A stretch of 64,000 nt of DNA from assembly GCA_017534815.1 (NCBI GenBank), contig JAFXVS010000017.1, positions 1-64,000 on the forward strand, read 5' to 3'. Position numbers and translations under genes: made by a program. Shown here in pieces: positions 1 to 8,357 of this stretch; position 1 is the first letter of the stretch; each line of letters begins with the position of its first letter. Source of the DNA: Bacteroidaceae bacterium (lineage in GTDB: Bacteria; Bacteroidota; Bacteroidia; Bacteroidales; Bacteroidaceae). Below the pieces are notes generated by a model. The model was given only the letters and a program-made list of their open reading frames with translations, did not search any database and was not told the origin of the DNA.

Positions 1-137
1 GCAGGTGCCAAGTTATGGGGTTCAACCTTCTGAATGGCTGTGGTCCATGTGGCCACATACTCCAATTTGTCTTCTTTTGCCGACAGCGTCATGCCTATCA
101 TCAGCAAGGCTGCCAGCAGCATCATAGTTTTCTTCAT
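1..137 (-). CDS. Secreted GDSL/SGNH-family hydrolase, 5' end only
   Basis: Only the first 45 codons lie in the window; the gene runs off the left edge. The start is MKKTMMLLAALLMIGMTLSA, a signal peptide with a Lys-rich n-region and a hydrophobic core ending in ALSA-type small residues. The mature part begins KEDKLEYVATWTTAIQKVEP, followed by HNLAP. The block [YW]VATW-TA-Q-VEPHN-AP closely resembles the N-terminus of many Bacteroidota SGNH/GDSL esterases (WVGTWATAPQLVEP-type), so I infer a secreted or periplasmic carbohydrate or lipid esterase. The catalytic Ser, Asp and His are outside the window and cannot be checked. It is transcribed divergently from the Sel1/TonB_C gene, with a -7-like element at 176-183. 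Confidence 0.6.
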   Translation of the reverse strand, partial: MKKTMMLLAALLMIGMTLSAKEDKLEYVATWTTAIQKVEPHNLAP

Positions 138-175
138 ATTCTTTATTTTTGTTTTTGGTTATACTTTTCGGCTTG

Positions 176-183
176 CAAAGTAA
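176..183 (-). promoter_or_regulatory. -7 promoter box for the GDSL hydrolase gene
   Basis: On the minus strand this reads TTACTTTG, one mismatch from the Bacteroidota TAnnTTTG -7 consensus, 39 nt upstream of the ATG. The same element, in the longer context TGTTGTTACTTTGCA, also precedes the blaI-like gene near 33.89 kb. Confidence 0.5.
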
Positions 184-236
184 CAACATTTTCTTCAAAC
201 CACAAAATATTTGAAAGATTGTTTCAGAAATGCTTG

Positions 237-265
237 TTTGTTTTAAGAACTTTTTCGTACCTTTG
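237..265 (+). promoter_or_regulatory. Promoter of the Sel1/TonB_C gene
   Basis: TTTG at 237-240 (-33 element) and TACCTTTG at 258-265 (-7 element, exact TAnnTTTG) precede the ATG at 309 by about 43 nt. The 17-nt spacer is slightly shorter than the usual 19-20. Confidence 0.6.
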
Positions 266-308
266 CGACATCAATTACTTTTTTACTAATCAATAAAACC
301 TAAAAGAA

Positions 309-1157
309 ATGGCAAGAAACAGATGGTTTCTCATCATCGTAGCCCTCATGGGGGCAATGAGTATGTCAGCACAGTTCCCATTTGGGAACCCTGCACAATT
401 TGCACAACGTCAAGCACAACAAAAAGCTGCTGAAGCAGAAAAGAACTATCAGAAAGGCAACGAACTTCTCGAGGCCAAGAAGTACGACAAGGCATTTGCT
501 GCGTATGAGAAAGCAGCTACCGATGGTCATGCTGGTGCACAGTACAACTTAGGCACTTTCTACATTGAGGGGAAAGTGGTGCCACAGGACTACGACAAAG
601 CCGTAGAATGGTTCGAGAAGGCAGCCAAACAGGGTCTGAAAGATGCACAGTACAATCTGGCGGCCATGTATCATCAAGGGGCAGGTGTACCCAAGGATGA
701 AGAGAAAGCAGAATATTGGGCAAAAGTCTATAAAGATGTCATCAAACTGGAACAGCCCAAGCAGGAACAGCCACAATTCCCCTTCCCTTTCCCACCTCAG
801 AACATGGAACCTGTAGAGGAAGTTCCTGACGAGCAAGCCGAGTTCGAAGGTGGTCAGCAGGCACTGATGACTTGGTTGTCACAAAACATGAGATATCCAG
901 CGGAAGCAATGGAAGCAAACGCTCAGGGACGAGTGCTGGTTGGCTTCATCGTGAACAAAGACGGAAGCATTGACGAAGTGAAGGTGATGAAATCTGTGCA
1001 TCCTGCATTAGACGAAGAAGCTGTTCGTGTCATCAAGGCTATGCCCAAGTGGAAACCTGGCAAGAAAGGCAACAAGACTGTACGAGTAAGATACACCTTG
1101 CCTATGTCCTTCAAGCTGCAAGCAGAAGAACCAGCCAAGACGGAGGAAACAAAATAA
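309..1157 (+). CDS. Secreted Sel1-repeat protein with C-terminal TonB domain
   Basis: The protein is 282 aa. Residues 1-21 form a signal peptide (MARNRWFLIIVALMGAMSMSA, then Q-rich mature start). A coiled, Gln/Ala/Lys-rich stretch follows, then about two Sel1/TPR-like units (residues about 45-140) with the typical A-YNLG-Y--G--V--D--KA--W--KAA pattern. A proline-rich linker (QPKQEQPQFPFPFPPQN) leads to a TonB C-terminal domain (residues about 180-275: YPAEAMEANAQGRVLVGFIV and the later RVRYTLPMSF). TonB_C domains in Bacteroidota are often attached to periplasmic or anchored proteins that are not classical energy transducers; there is no ExbB-contacting N-terminal helix motif beyond the signal sequence. 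Role in the envelope is inferred; no partner is visible. It appears monocistronic, with its own promoter and a strong downstream terminator. Confidence 0.8.
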   Translation: MARNRWFLIIVALMGAMSMSAQFPFGNPAQFAQRQAQQKAAEAEKNYQKGNELLEAKKYDKAFAAYEKAATDGHAGAQYNLGTFYIEGKVVPQDYDKAVEWFEKAAKQGLKDAQYNLAAMYHQGAGVPKDEEKAEYWAKVYKDVIKLEQPKQEQPQFPFPFPPQNMEPVEEVPDEQAEFEGGQQALMTWLSQNMRYPAEAMEANAQGRVLVGFIVNKDGSIDEVKVMKSVHPALDEEAVRVIKAMPKWKPGKKGNKTVRVRYTLPMSFKLQAEEPAKTEETK

Positions 1158-1181
1158 AGAATCTCCAACAACAAATATCCC

Positions 1182-1216
1182 AAAGCCCATGCAACGTCAT
1201 CGCTGCATGGGCTTTG
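1182..1216 (+). terminator. Rho-independent-like terminator after the Sel1/TonB_C gene
   Basis: A perfect 12-bp stem, AAAGCCCATGCA (1182-1193) with TGCATGGGCTTT (1204-1215), encloses a 10-nt loop, 24 nt after the stop codon. The T-run is short. Confidence 0.75.
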
Positions 1217-1329
1217 TCAAATGAGGTCTTTTACTTCCTCAACATGTTCTTTGTGAAGGTTTTCGACAAGGAATCCTTATATTTCAGTTGTTTTCTTAAT
1301 AAATATTGTGTCATGTCGTGAAAAAATCG

Positions 1330-1337
1330 TAACTTTG
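1330..1337 (+). promoter_or_regulatory. -7 promoter box of the his gene cluster
   Basis: TAACTTTG matches TAnnTTTG exactly and lies 65 nt upstream of the hisH ATG. A weak -33 candidate (ATTG, 1305-1308) lies 21 nt further up. Confidence 0.6.
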
Positions 1338-1401
1338 CCCCGTTTTTGTGTGGGTTGAGGTGAAGGATGATGTTTTAAGGTAAGAGATTTGTAAAAGCAA
1401 A

Positions 1402-2004
1402 ATGGACATAGCAATCGTAAAATATAATGCCGGCAATATCGGTTCGGTGGAGAATGCAGTGAGGCGACTGGGGTTGGAACCAGTCGTGACTGACGATGTG
1501 GAGAAGATTCAGTCGGCTGACCGGGTGATATTCCCAGGTCAGGGCGAGGCACACAGCACAATGGCCTATCTGAAGGCACACAGACTGGATGAGGTGATTG
1601 TGAACTTGAAGCAGCCTGTGCTGGGCATTTGCATCGGCATGCAACTCTTGTGCCGTCACAGCGAGGAACAGGATACGGATTGTCTGGGCGTGTTCGATGT
1701 GGACGTGAAGCGGTTCATACCTCAGAAGCATGAGGACAAAGTGCCGCAGATGGGCTGGAACGCCATTGAGCAGACGAAGTCAGAGTTGTTTGAAGGTTTC
1801 GAGAAACCAGAGTTCGTGTACTTCATCCACAGCTTCTATGTGCCGACCTGCGAGTGGACGATTGCGACGACCGACTACATACAGCCCTACTCTTCTGCCC
1901 TGCACAAAGATAATTTCTTTGCCACGCAGTTCCATCCAGAGAAAAGTGGAAAGGTGGGCGAAAGAATTTTGAAGAATTTCTTTGATGTAAAATGTGAAAT
2001 GTAA
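1402..2004 (+). CDS. hisH: Imidazole glycerol phosphate synthase, glutaminase subunit
   Basis: HisH releases ammonia from glutamine and channels it to HisF in the fifth step of histidine synthesis. The 200-aa length is normal. Visible features: N-terminal IVKYNAGNIGSVENAVRRLG, an oxyanion-hole PGQGEA loop, the nucleophile Cys77 in GICIGMQLL, and the His178/Glu180 pair in QFHPEKSG; the class I glutamine amidotransferase triad is complete. It opens a run hisH-hisA-hisF-hisIE and stops 4 nt before the hisA ATG. The rest of the pathway (hisG, D, C, B) is not in the window. Chosen start: the ATG gives the canonical N-terminus and lies behind a -7 promoter box. Confidence 0.97.
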   Translation: MDIAIVKYNAGNIGSVENAVRRLGLEPVVTDDVEKIQSADRVIFPGQGEAHSTMAYLKAHRLDEVIVNLKQPVLGICIGMQLLCRHSEEQDTDCLGVFDVDVKRFIPQKHEDKVPQMGWNAIEQTKSELFEGFEKPEFVYFIHSFYVPTCEWTIATTDYIQPYSSALHKDNFFATQFHPEKSGKVGERILKNFFDVKCEM

Positions 2005-2008
2005 GGAT

Positions 2009-2731
2009 ATGATAGAGATAATTCCTGCTATAGACATCATCGACGGTAAATGCGTGCGTCTGACACAAGGCGACTACGATACGAAGAAGGTGTATAACGA
2101 AGACCCCTTAGAGGTGGCCAAGATGTTTGAAGCACATGGCGTCAGACGCTTGCACACAGTGGACTTGGACGGTGCCCGTTCTGCTCACATCGTGAACTAC
2201 AAGACCGTCGAGCGCATTGCTGATCACACAAGTCTGGTCATTGACTTTGGCGGCGGCATCAAGTCTGACGAGGACATCGACATCGCTTTTGCCAGTGGCG
2301 CCACAATGGTGACCATCGGCAGCGTGGCGGTGAAGAACCCCACCCTGTTTGAGACTTGGCTGGAAAAGTATAACGACAATAAGATTATTCTTGGCGCAGA
2401 TGTGAAGAACGGACGTATCAGCATCAATGGCTGGAAAGAAGAGGGTGAAGACGAGCTGCTGCCTTTCCTTCACCGCTATGTGGCAAAGGGTGTTGATAAT
2501 GTGCTCTGTACTGACATCAGCAAGGACGGCATGTTGGAAGGTCCAGCCATTCAGCTGTATGAGAAAGTGATGAAGGAGTTTCCCCAACTGTACCTCATTG
2601 CCAGTGGCGGCGTGAGTTGCATCGAAGACATCGACAAGTTGAATTCAGCAGGCATCCCTGCTGTAGTGTTCGGCAAAGCGATTTACGAGGGGAAAATCAA
2701 GATGGAGGAAATTGAGAAATATTTGGGGTAG
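2009..2731 (+). CDS. hisA: ProFAR isomerase (phosphoribosylformimino-AICAR-ribotide isomerase)
   Basis: HisA catalyses the Amadori rearrangement of ProFAR to PRFAR in histidine synthesis. It is a (beta/alpha)8 barrel of about 240 aa. Visible are the first catalytic Asp in IIPAIDIIDGKCVRL, FGGGI (phosphate-binding half), the second catalytic Asp in CTDISKDGM, and the C-terminal SGGV and GKAIYEG phosphate loop. A GTG codon at 1994 would extend the frame by 5 residues into hisH; I prefer the ATG at 2009 because it sits just after TAAGGA, gives the usual MIEIIPAID start and lies 4 nt past the hisH stop. The gap to hisF holds 7-bp repeats. Confidence 0.96.
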   Translation: MIEIIPAIDIIDGKCVRLTQGDYDTKKVYNEDPLEVAKMFEAHGVRRLHTVDLDGARSAHIVNYKTVERIADHTSLVIDFGGGIKSDEDIDIAFASGATMVTIGSVAVKNPTLFETWLEKYNDNKIILGADVKNGRISINGWKEEGEDELLPFLHRYVAKGVDNVLCTDISKDGMLEGPAIQLYEKVMKEFPQLYLIASGGVSCIEDIDKLNSAGIPAVVFGKAIYEGKIKMEEIEKYLG

Positions 2732-2743
2732 TTGAGTTGATAG

Positions 2744-2778
2744 ATTAGGGTTTAGAGATTAGAGCTTAGAGTTTAGGA
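2744..2778. repeat. Heptanucleotide repeat, hisA-hisF gap
   Basis: Five successive 7-bp units read ATTAGGG, TTTAGAG, ATTAGAG, CTTAGAG, TTTAGGA. Related TTTAGAG-type arrays occur at 36709-36736 and, inverted, at 58152-58172. Confidence 0.7.
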
Positions 2779-2780
2779 AA

Positions 2781-3572
2781 ATGCTTGCAAAGAGAATTAT
2801 ACCTTGCCTTGACATCAAGGACGGACAGACGGTGAAGGGTACGAACTTCGTGAACCTTCGTCAGGCTGGCGACCCCATTGAGCTAGGCAAACTTTATAGC
2901 GATCAGGGGGCCGACGAACTGGTGTATCTTGACATCACAGCCTCCCACGAGGGACGCAAGACGTTCACAGAACTGGTGAAACGCATTGCACAGGAAATCA
3001 ACATCCCTTTCACAGTGGGTGGCGGCATCAACGAGCTCTCTGATGTGGATAGGCTTCTGAATGCTGGTGCCGACAAGGTGAGCATCAACTCAGCAGCGCT
3101 GCGACGCCCAGAACTGATTGACGAGATTGCAAAGAACTTTGGCAGTCAGGTGTGCGTAGTGGCGATTGACGCCAAATGCGAGGATGATAGGATGCACGAA
3201 AATGGCGACCCGTTGATTGATGGCGACTGGGTATGCTACGTGAATGGCGGCCGTGTGCCAACCCAATACAGACTCTTCGACTGGGCAAAGGAGGTGAATG
3301 AACGAGGTGCTGGAGAGATTCTGTTCACATCGATGAATCACGACGGTGTGAAGCGTGGCTTCGCTGATGTGGCGCTCAGGAAACTGGCAGATTCTCTGAC
3401 CATCCCCGTGATTGCTTCGGGTGGTGCTGGCGCCAAGGAACACTTCCGCGACACATTCCTGAACGGACACAGCGATGCAGCTCTGGCAGCCAGCGTGTTC
3501 CACTTTGGAGAAATACCCATTCCTGAACTGAAGCAATACCTGAAAGGTGAAGGAGTGAATGTGAGATTATAG
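2781..3572 (+). CDS. hisF: Imidazole glycerol phosphate synthase, cyclase subunit
   Basis: HisF uses HisH-derived ammonia to convert PRFAR into imidazole glycerol phosphate and AICAR, linking histidine and purine synthesis. The barrel shows the catalytic Asp11 in [11 protein letters not shown], the second catalytic Asp (about residue 130) in VVAIDAK, FTVGGGI for phosphate binding, and [10 protein letters not shown] near the C-terminus. At 263 aa it is slightly longer than the usual 250-258; the extra residues fall around [18 protein letters not shown] after the second catalytic Asp. Its neighbours hisA and hisIE confirm the pathway. Confidence 0.97.
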   Translation: MLAKRIIPCLDIKDGQTVKGTNFVNLRQAGDPIELGKLYSDQGADELVYLDITASHEGRKTFTELVKRIAQEINIPFTVGGGINELSDVDRLLNAGADKVSINSAALRRPELIDEIAKNFGSQVCVVAIDAKCEDDRMHENGDPLIDGDWVCYVNGGRVPTQYRLFDWAKEVNERGAGEILFTSMNHDGVKRGFADVALRKLADSLTIPVIASGGAGAKEHFRDTFLNGHSDAALAASVFHFGEIPIPELKQYLKGEGVNVRL

Positions 3573-3596
3573 ACAATAAAGAATAAAATCAAGATA

Positions 3597-4208
3597 ATGG
3601 AAATCGATTTCAAGAAAATGGACGGTCTGGTGCCTGCCATCGTGCAGGACGCCAAGACGCTGAAGGTGCTGATGCTCGGCTTCATGAACGAGGAGGCATA
3701 CAAGAAGACCGTAGAAACAGGTAAGGTGACATTCTATAGCCGTACACGTCAGACACTATGGACAAAAGGCGAGACCAGCGGCAACTTCCTTAATGTGGTG
3801 GAGATTCTGAACGACTGCGACCAGGACACCCTGCTCATCAAGGCCAATCCTGTAGGTCCTGTGTGCCACACGGGTGCAGACACTTGCTGGAACGAGAAGA
3901 ATGACAACCCTATCATGTTCTTGGTGGAGTTGCAGCGATTCATTGAGAAGCGTCATGAGGAGATGCCCGAAGGAAGTTACACCACTTCCCTCTTCAAGGA
4001 TGGTTGTCACCGCATGGCTCAAAAAGTCGGCGAAGAGGCTTTGGAAGCTGTCATCGAGGCTGTGGCAAACAACAACGACCGTCTGGTATATGAGGCATCT
4101 GACATGCTCTACCACCTCATCGTGCTGCTCACCTCGAAAGGCTTGACCATCGAAGACTTGGCTGCGGAACTGGCAGAACGCCACGACCCCAACTGGCATA
4201 AGCACTAA
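3597..4208 (+). CDS. hisI: Bifunctional PR-AMP cyclohydrolase / PR-ATP pyrophosphatase
   Basis: This HisIE fusion performs steps 2 and 3 of histidine synthesis. The N-terminal cyclohydrolase domain (about residues 1-110) shows MLGFMNEEA, FYSRTRQTLWTKGETSGN, the acidic DCDQD metal site and the Cys pair in GPVCHTGADTCW. The C-terminal helical pyrophosphatase domain (about 115-203) shows the nucleotide/Mg motif GEEALEAVIEA and EASDMLYHLIVLL. The length, 203 aa, is typical of a complete fusion. It is the last his gene here; an FtsE-like ATPase gene follows 6 nt later, so it is probably co-transcribed. Confidence 0.96.
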   Translation: MEIDFKKMDGLVPAIVQDAKTLKVLMLGFMNEEAYKKTVETGKVTFYSRTRQTLWTKGETSGNFLNVVEILNDCDQDTLLIKANPVGPVCHTGADTCWNEKNDNPIMFLVELQRFIEKRHEEMPEGSYTTSLFKDGCHRMAQKVGEEALEAVIEAVANNNDRLVYEASDMLYHLIVLLTSKGLTIEDLAAELAERHDPNWHKH

Positions 4209-4214
4209 TATAAG

Positions 4215-4922
4215 ATGAATCTGATTGAATACAAGAACGTCAACGTCTATCAGGAATCGCAACTGGTGCTGCAAGACGTGAACGTAGAGATTGGCGAAGG
4301 GCAATTCGTCTATCTCACGGGCAAAGTGGGCACAGGCAAGAGCTCTTTCCTCAAGACTCTCTATGGAGAAATTCCAGTGAAGGAAGGCGAGGCGAAGGTG
4401 ATGGGCTATGACATGGTGGAATTAAAGCGCCGCCATCTGCCCGATCTCAGAAAGAAATTAGGCATTATATTCCAGGACTTCCAATTGCTGACAGACCGCA
4501 CAGTAGATGCCAACCTCCGTTTCGTACTGAAGGCAACGGGGTGGAAAAACAAGCTGGAGATCAACCAACGCATCAGCGACGTGCTTGAGTTGGTGGGTAT
4601 GGCAACGAAAGGTTACAAGATGCCGTCAGAACTCTCTGGCGGTGAACAGCAGCGCATCGTCATCGCACGTGCCATTCTCAATCGTCCCAAACTCATCCTT
4701 GCTGACGAGCCGACAGGAAACCTCGATGCAGAAACGGGACGTCAGATAGTGGAACTCTTACGGCAAATCTGCAAGGCAGGAAGTACCGTCGTAATGATCA
4801 CCCACAACCTGAACCTGATTGAAGAGTTCCCTGGACGCCAGTTGCTGTGTGAGAATCATCAAATGACCGATGTGACGCTACAGGAGCCAGAGGGGGATGA
4901 CACCATCGACGAAATAGACTAA
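4215..4922 (+). CDS. ftsE: FtsE-like ABC ATPase
   Basis: The protein is 235 aa, one nucleotide-binding domain. Walker A is GKVGTGKSS, the signature is LSGGEQQR, Walker B is [12 protein letters not shown], and the H-loop is MITHN. Best fit is the FtsE/LolD/MacB subfamily. FtsE works with FtsX at the divisome, where it controls periplasmic peptidoglycan hydrolases. No ftsX is adjacent, which I understand is common in Bacteroidota, where the gene lies next to amino acid genes; the ftsE name is therefore family-based and tentative. It sits between hisIE and lysC on the same strand. A C-terminal acidic tail ([12 protein letters not shown]) lies beyond the ATPase core. Confidence 0.75.
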   Translation: MNLIEYKNVNVYQESQLVLQDVNVEIGEGQFVYLTGKVGTGKSSFLKTLYGEIPVKEGEAKVMGYDMVELKRRHLPDLRKKLGIIFQDFQLLTDRTVDANLRFVLKATGWKNKLEINQRISDVLELVGMATKGYKMPSELSGGEQQRIVIARAILNRPKLILADEPTGNLDAETGRQIVELLRQICKAGSTVVMITHNLNLIEEFPGRQLLCENHQMTDVTLQEPEGDDTIDEID

Positions 4923-4974
4923 GACAAGAACGTAACAGAAACATTAGACTAAAACAATACACATTATATATATT

Positions 4975-6291
4975 ATGAAAGTACTTAAGTTTGGCGGAAC
5001 ATCCGTGGGCACCCCTCAGCGAATGAAGGATGTCGTGAAACTCATCACCGATGGAGAGCAGAAGATTGTCGTGCTCTCAGCCATGTCGGGCACAACCAAC
5101 TCACTGGTGGAAATTTCCGACTACCTCTACAAGAAGAATCCAGAAGGAGCGAACGAGACCATCAACACGCTCGAAAAGAAATACAAAAAGCACGTAGATG
5201 AACTCTACACAACCGATGCCATGAAGCAGCAGACACTCGCCTTCCTGAAGGATGAGTTCAACTATCTGCGCTCTTTCACCAAAGGCATCTTCACCATGTT
5301 TGAGGAAAAAATCATCGTGGCACAAGGAGAAATCATCTCCACCAACATGGTGACGAATTACCTCATAGAACAAGGCTATAACGCTGTGCTCATCCCTGCT
5401 TTGGAGTTTATGCGCACAGACAAGAACGCAGAACCTGACCTCGAGTATATCCGCGAGAAGATCAAGGTACAGCTCGACGAGAACCCAGGCAAGGAGATTT
5501 ACATCACGCAGGGCTTCATCTGCCGCAATGCTTACGGTGAGGTGGACAATCTGCAGCGTGGTGGCTCTGACTACACAGCATCCCTCATCGGTGCAGCTGT
5601 GGGAGCTTCAGAGATTCAGATCTGGACAGACATCGACGGCATGCACAATAACGACCCACGTTTCGTGGAACACACGTCACCCGTTAATCACCTGCACTTC
5701 GAAGAAGCTGCTGAGTTGGCTTACTTCGGCGCCAAGATTCTGCACCCCACTTGTGTGCAGCCAGCTAAGTATGCAGGCATTCCTGTCAAGCTGCTCAACA
5801 CGATGGATCCAACGGCTCCAGGTACCGTCATCAGCAACGAGACAGAACGTGGCAAGATCAAAGCTGTGGCCGCGAAAGACAACATCACAGCCATTAAGAT
5901 CACCTCTTCACGCATGTTGCTGGCTTACGGCTTCCTGCGCAAGGTGTTCGAGATCTTCGAGACATACAAGACATCTATCGATATGATTGCTACCTCTGAA
6001 GTGGGTGTGAGCGTGTCCATCGACAATATCACCCATCTCGACGCCATCGTGAACGAACTAAAGAAATTCGGTCATGTACACGTCGATAAGGATATGTGCA
6101 TCATCTGCGTGGTGGGCGATCTCGACGCAGAGAATGTCGGTTTCGAGAGTAAGGCTACAGAGGCGCTCAAGGGCATCCCTGTTCGCATGATCTCCTATGG
6201 TGGTTCCAATCACAACATCTCCTTCCTTGTGTCTGCCAACGACAAGAAGAAGGCACTCCAATCCCTCTCCAATCATCTGTTTAACGAATAA
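4975..6291 (+). CDS. lysC: Monofunctional aspartate kinase
   Basis: Aspartokinase phosphorylates aspartate at the entry of the lysine/threonine/methionine pathway. The start MKVLKFGGTSVG is the standard kinase N-terminus, and ITQGFICRNAYGE with GRGG-like QRGGSDYTASLIGAA is the substrate/ATP region. C-terminal tandem ACT domains (about residues 300-438) would bind a feedback amino acid. The 438-aa length matches monofunctional class III enzymes rather than the bifunctional ThrA. It is followed after 31 nt by lysA, so the pair makes sense as a diaminopimelate/lysine unit. Feedback by lysine is inferred from the family and context, not from residues. Confidence 0.95.
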   Translation: MKVLKFGGTSVGTPQRMKDVVKLITDGEQKIVVLSAMSGTTNSLVEISDYLYKKNPEGANETINTLEKKYKKHVDELYTTDAMKQQTLAFLKDEFNYLRSFTKGIFTMFEEKIIVAQGEIISTNMVTNYLIEQGYNAVLIPALEFMRTDKNAEPDLEYIREKIKVQLDENPGKEIYITQGFICRNAYGEVDNLQRGGSDYTASLIGAAVGASEIQIWTDIDGMHNNDPRFVEHTSPVNHLHFEEAAELAYFGAKILHPTCVQPAKYAGIPVKLLNTMDPTAPGTVISNETERGKIKAVAAKDNITAIKITSSRMLLAYGFLRKVFEIFETYKTSIDMIATSEVGVSVSIDNITHLDAIVNELKKFGHVHVDKDMCIICVVGDLDAENVGFESKATEALKGIPVRMISYGGSNHNISFLVSANDKKKALQSLSNHLFNE

Positions 6292-6322
6292 ATCCGTTCA
6301 ACGGTTCATAATATAAAAGATT

Positions 6323-7486
6323 ATGGGTATCGAAATGAACGTAGAAAGGTTTGCGGGAATCCGTACACCTTTCTACTATTATGACACAAACATTCTGCGT
6401 CAGACACTTGACGCCATCAACAAAGAGACAAAGAAACACGATAATTATTTCGTCCACTACGCCGTCAAGGCCAATGCCAACCTCAAGGTGCTCAAGGTCA
6501 TCAACGAGGCAGGCTTGGGCATCGACTGCGTATCGGGTGGTGAAATTGAGCAGGTACTCAAAGCTGGCTTCCCCGCCAACAAGATAGTTTTTGCTGGCGT
6601 AGGTAAAAGCGATTGGGAGATTGAGTTGGGACTCGACAAGGACATCTTCTGCTTCAATGTCGAGAGCATCCCGGAACTGGAGGTCATCAACGAGATAGCT
6701 GAGCGCAAAGGGAAAATGGCAACCATCTGCTTCCGTATCAATCCCAATGTTGGTGCACACACCCATGCCCATATCACGACGGGGTTGGCCGAAAACAAGT
6801 TCGGCATCGCGATGGAAGATATGGAGAAGGTCATCCGTCTGGCACAGGGCATGAAGAACGTGCAGTTCAAGGGACTCCACTTCCACATCGGTTCACAAAT
6901 TCTGGAGATGGATGACTTTATCGCCCTCGCCCATCGTGTCAATGAACTTCAGGATCGTTTGGAGGCTCAAGGCATCCGTATAGACATCATCAATGTCGGC
7001 GGTGGACTTGGCGTAGATTATAATGACCCACAAGGTAACCCCATCCCCAACTTCAAGGATTACTTCGCTGTGTATGAGCAACATCTGAAGGTTCGTCCAG
7101 GACAGACTGTTCACTTCGAACTCGGCCGTGCTGTTGTGGCACAATGTGGTGCCCTCATCACCAAAGTCAACTACGTGAAGCAAGGTTCCGTCAAGCAGTT
7201 CGCCATTGTCGATGCAGGCTTCACAGACCTCATCCGCCCAGCCCTTTACGATGCCCATCACAAAATTATCAACTTGACAGCAAATGCAACTCAAAACGTC
7301 GAACAATACGACGTGGTTGGTCCCATCTGTGAGTCTTCCGACACCTTCGACAAGGATATCCAGTTGCCCACAACCCATCGTGGCGACCTCCTTGCTCTGC
7401 TCTCAGCCGGTGCTTATGGCGAAATCATGGCCTCAAGCTACAACTGCCGTCGATTGCCCGATGGATATACGAACGAAGATTTGTAA
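6323..7486 (+). CDS. lysA: Diaminopimelate decarboxylase
   Basis: LysA decarboxylates meso-diaminopimelate to lysine with PLP. The fold type III barrel starts with TPFYYYDTNIL. The Schiff-base Lys49 is in HYAVKANAN, the His/Gly phosphate region is LHFHIGSQI and NVGGGLG, and the active-site Cys contributed across the dimer is in GPICESSD. The C-terminal sheet ends GAYGEIMASSYNCRRLP. Length (387 aa) is slightly short of the about 415 of proteobacterial enzymes but usual for Bacteroidota. A nearby second Met (residue 5) is an alternative start; the choice changes little. It ends the his-ftsE-lysC-lysA run; the next gene has its own promoter. Confidence 0.95.
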   Translation: MGIEMNVERFAGIRTPFYYYDTNILRQTLDAINKETKKHDNYFVHYAVKANANLKVLKVINEAGLGIDCVSGGEIEQVLKAGFPANKIVFAGVGKSDWEIELGLDKDIFCFNVESIPELEVINEIAERKGKMATICFRINPNVGAHTHAHITTGLAENKFGIAMEDMEKVIRLAQGMKNVQFKGLHFHIGSQILEMDDFIALAHRVNELQDRLEAQGIRIDIINVGGGLGVDYNDPQGNPIPNFKDYFAVYEQHLKVRPGQTVHFELGRAVVAQCGALITKVNYVKQGSVKQFAIVDAGFTDLIRPALYDAHHKIINLTANATQNVEQYDVVGPICESSDTFDKDIQLPTTHRGDLLALLSAGAYGEIMASSYNCRRLPDGYTNEDL

Positions 7487-7515
7487 GCATCTTTTGCAAA
7501 TAAATGCGGGAAAGT

Positions 7516-7546
7516 TTTGTGGATTGTAGAAAATGTTGTACTTTTG
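7516..7546 (+). promoter_or_regulatory. Promoter of the TPR membrane protein gene
   Basis: TTTG at 7516-7519 and TACTTTTG at 7539-7546 form a -33/-7 pair with a 19-nt spacer, 41 nt before the ATG at 7588. Both elements fit the Bacteroidota consensus. Confidence 0.75.
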
Positions 7547-7587
7547 CATGATTTTTATGCGATTCAAAATTAAAAATAAAAGATATT

Positions 7588-8268
7588 ATGGCAAAAAACA
7601 AAAAACAACAAGTAAACGATGAGCCTATCGCACTTGACGTGCAGCTGAACAAGGGCGAGGCATTCATCGAGAAGAATTGGAAGAAGATTGCTATTGTGAT
7701 CGGCGCCATCATAGTGATCGTGGCTGGTATCTACACCTACAAGCACTATATGGCGGGTAAAGAACTGGAGGCACAGAAGGCCATCGCTGGTGCTCAGACG
7801 GCATTTGCTCAGCAGCAGTATGAGCAGTCGCTGAAGGGCGAAGGTAACGTGAAGGGTTTCCTGAAGATCATCGACGAGTTCAGTGGCACAGAGACTGCCA
7901 ACGTGGCTAAGCTCTATGCAGGTCTTGCTTATGCAAAGACAAACAAGGTGGACGAGGCCATCAAAATGTTGGAAGACTTCTCTGCACAGGACGATGATAT
8001 GGTTTCTCCTGCTGCAATCGCTGCCTTAGGCAACCTCTACATCAAGAAGGGTGACAACGAGAAGGGTATCAAGACACTCATCAAGGCAGCAGAAGAGGCT
8101 GACAACGATGCAGTGAGCCCGGTGTTCCTCCTTCAGGCAGGCGAGGTGTATGAGTCACTTGGACAGAACGACAAGGCGCTGGAACTCTACAATAAGATCA
8201 AGAAGCAGTATTTCCGCAGTCCTATCTCCCAGGAGATTGACATGTACATCGAAAGAGCTACGAAATAA
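7588..8268 (+). CDS. Membrane-anchored TPR protein (YfgM-like)
   Basis: The protein is 226 aa. A basic cytoplasmic N-terminus (KNKKQQ) precedes one membrane helix at about residues 33-52 (KIAIVIGAIIVIVAGIYTY), and the rest is periplasmic and built of TPR-like helical pairs (A-LYAGLAYAKTNKVDEAIKML, then AALGNLYIKKGDNEKGIKTL, then LLQAGEVYESLGQNDKALEL). This topology matches YfgM/ancillary SecYEG-translocon subunits and their Bacteroidota relatives, which act in envelope protein biogenesis. Function is inferred from topology only. It precedes ribH by 89 nt, with a terminator-like hairpin in between. Confidence 0.75.
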   Translation: MAKNKKQQVNDEPIALDVQLNKGEAFIEKNWKKIAIVIGAIIVIVAGIYTYKHYMAGKELEAQKAIAGAQTAFAQQQYEQSLKGEGNVKGFLKIIDEFSGTETANVAKLYAGLAYAKTNKVDEAIKMLEDFSAQDDDMVSPAAIAALGNLYIKKGDNEKGIKTLIKAAEEADNDAVSPVFLLQAGEVYESLGQNDKALELYNKIKKQYFRSPISQEIDMYIERATK

Positions 8269-8285
8269 GACATAAAGGAAGCTAA

Positions 8286-8335
8286 AGGAAGGGGAGTTAA
8301 AGGGGGGTTAAAAACATCCTTTTAACTTCCTTTTC
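8286..8335 (+). terminator. Terminator-like hairpin between the TPR gene and ribH
   Basis: GGAGTTAAAGG pairs imperfectly with CCTTTTAACTTCC around an A-rich loop, followed by TTTTC. It could end the TPR transcript or be a partial barrier ahead of ribH. Confidence 0.45.
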
Positions 8336-8357
8336 TATTCAACAATACTAATCTATT

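Noticed and set aside
1994..2008. GTG start for hisA inside hisH
   Set aside because: The ATG at 2009 has better context and gives the canonical N-terminus.
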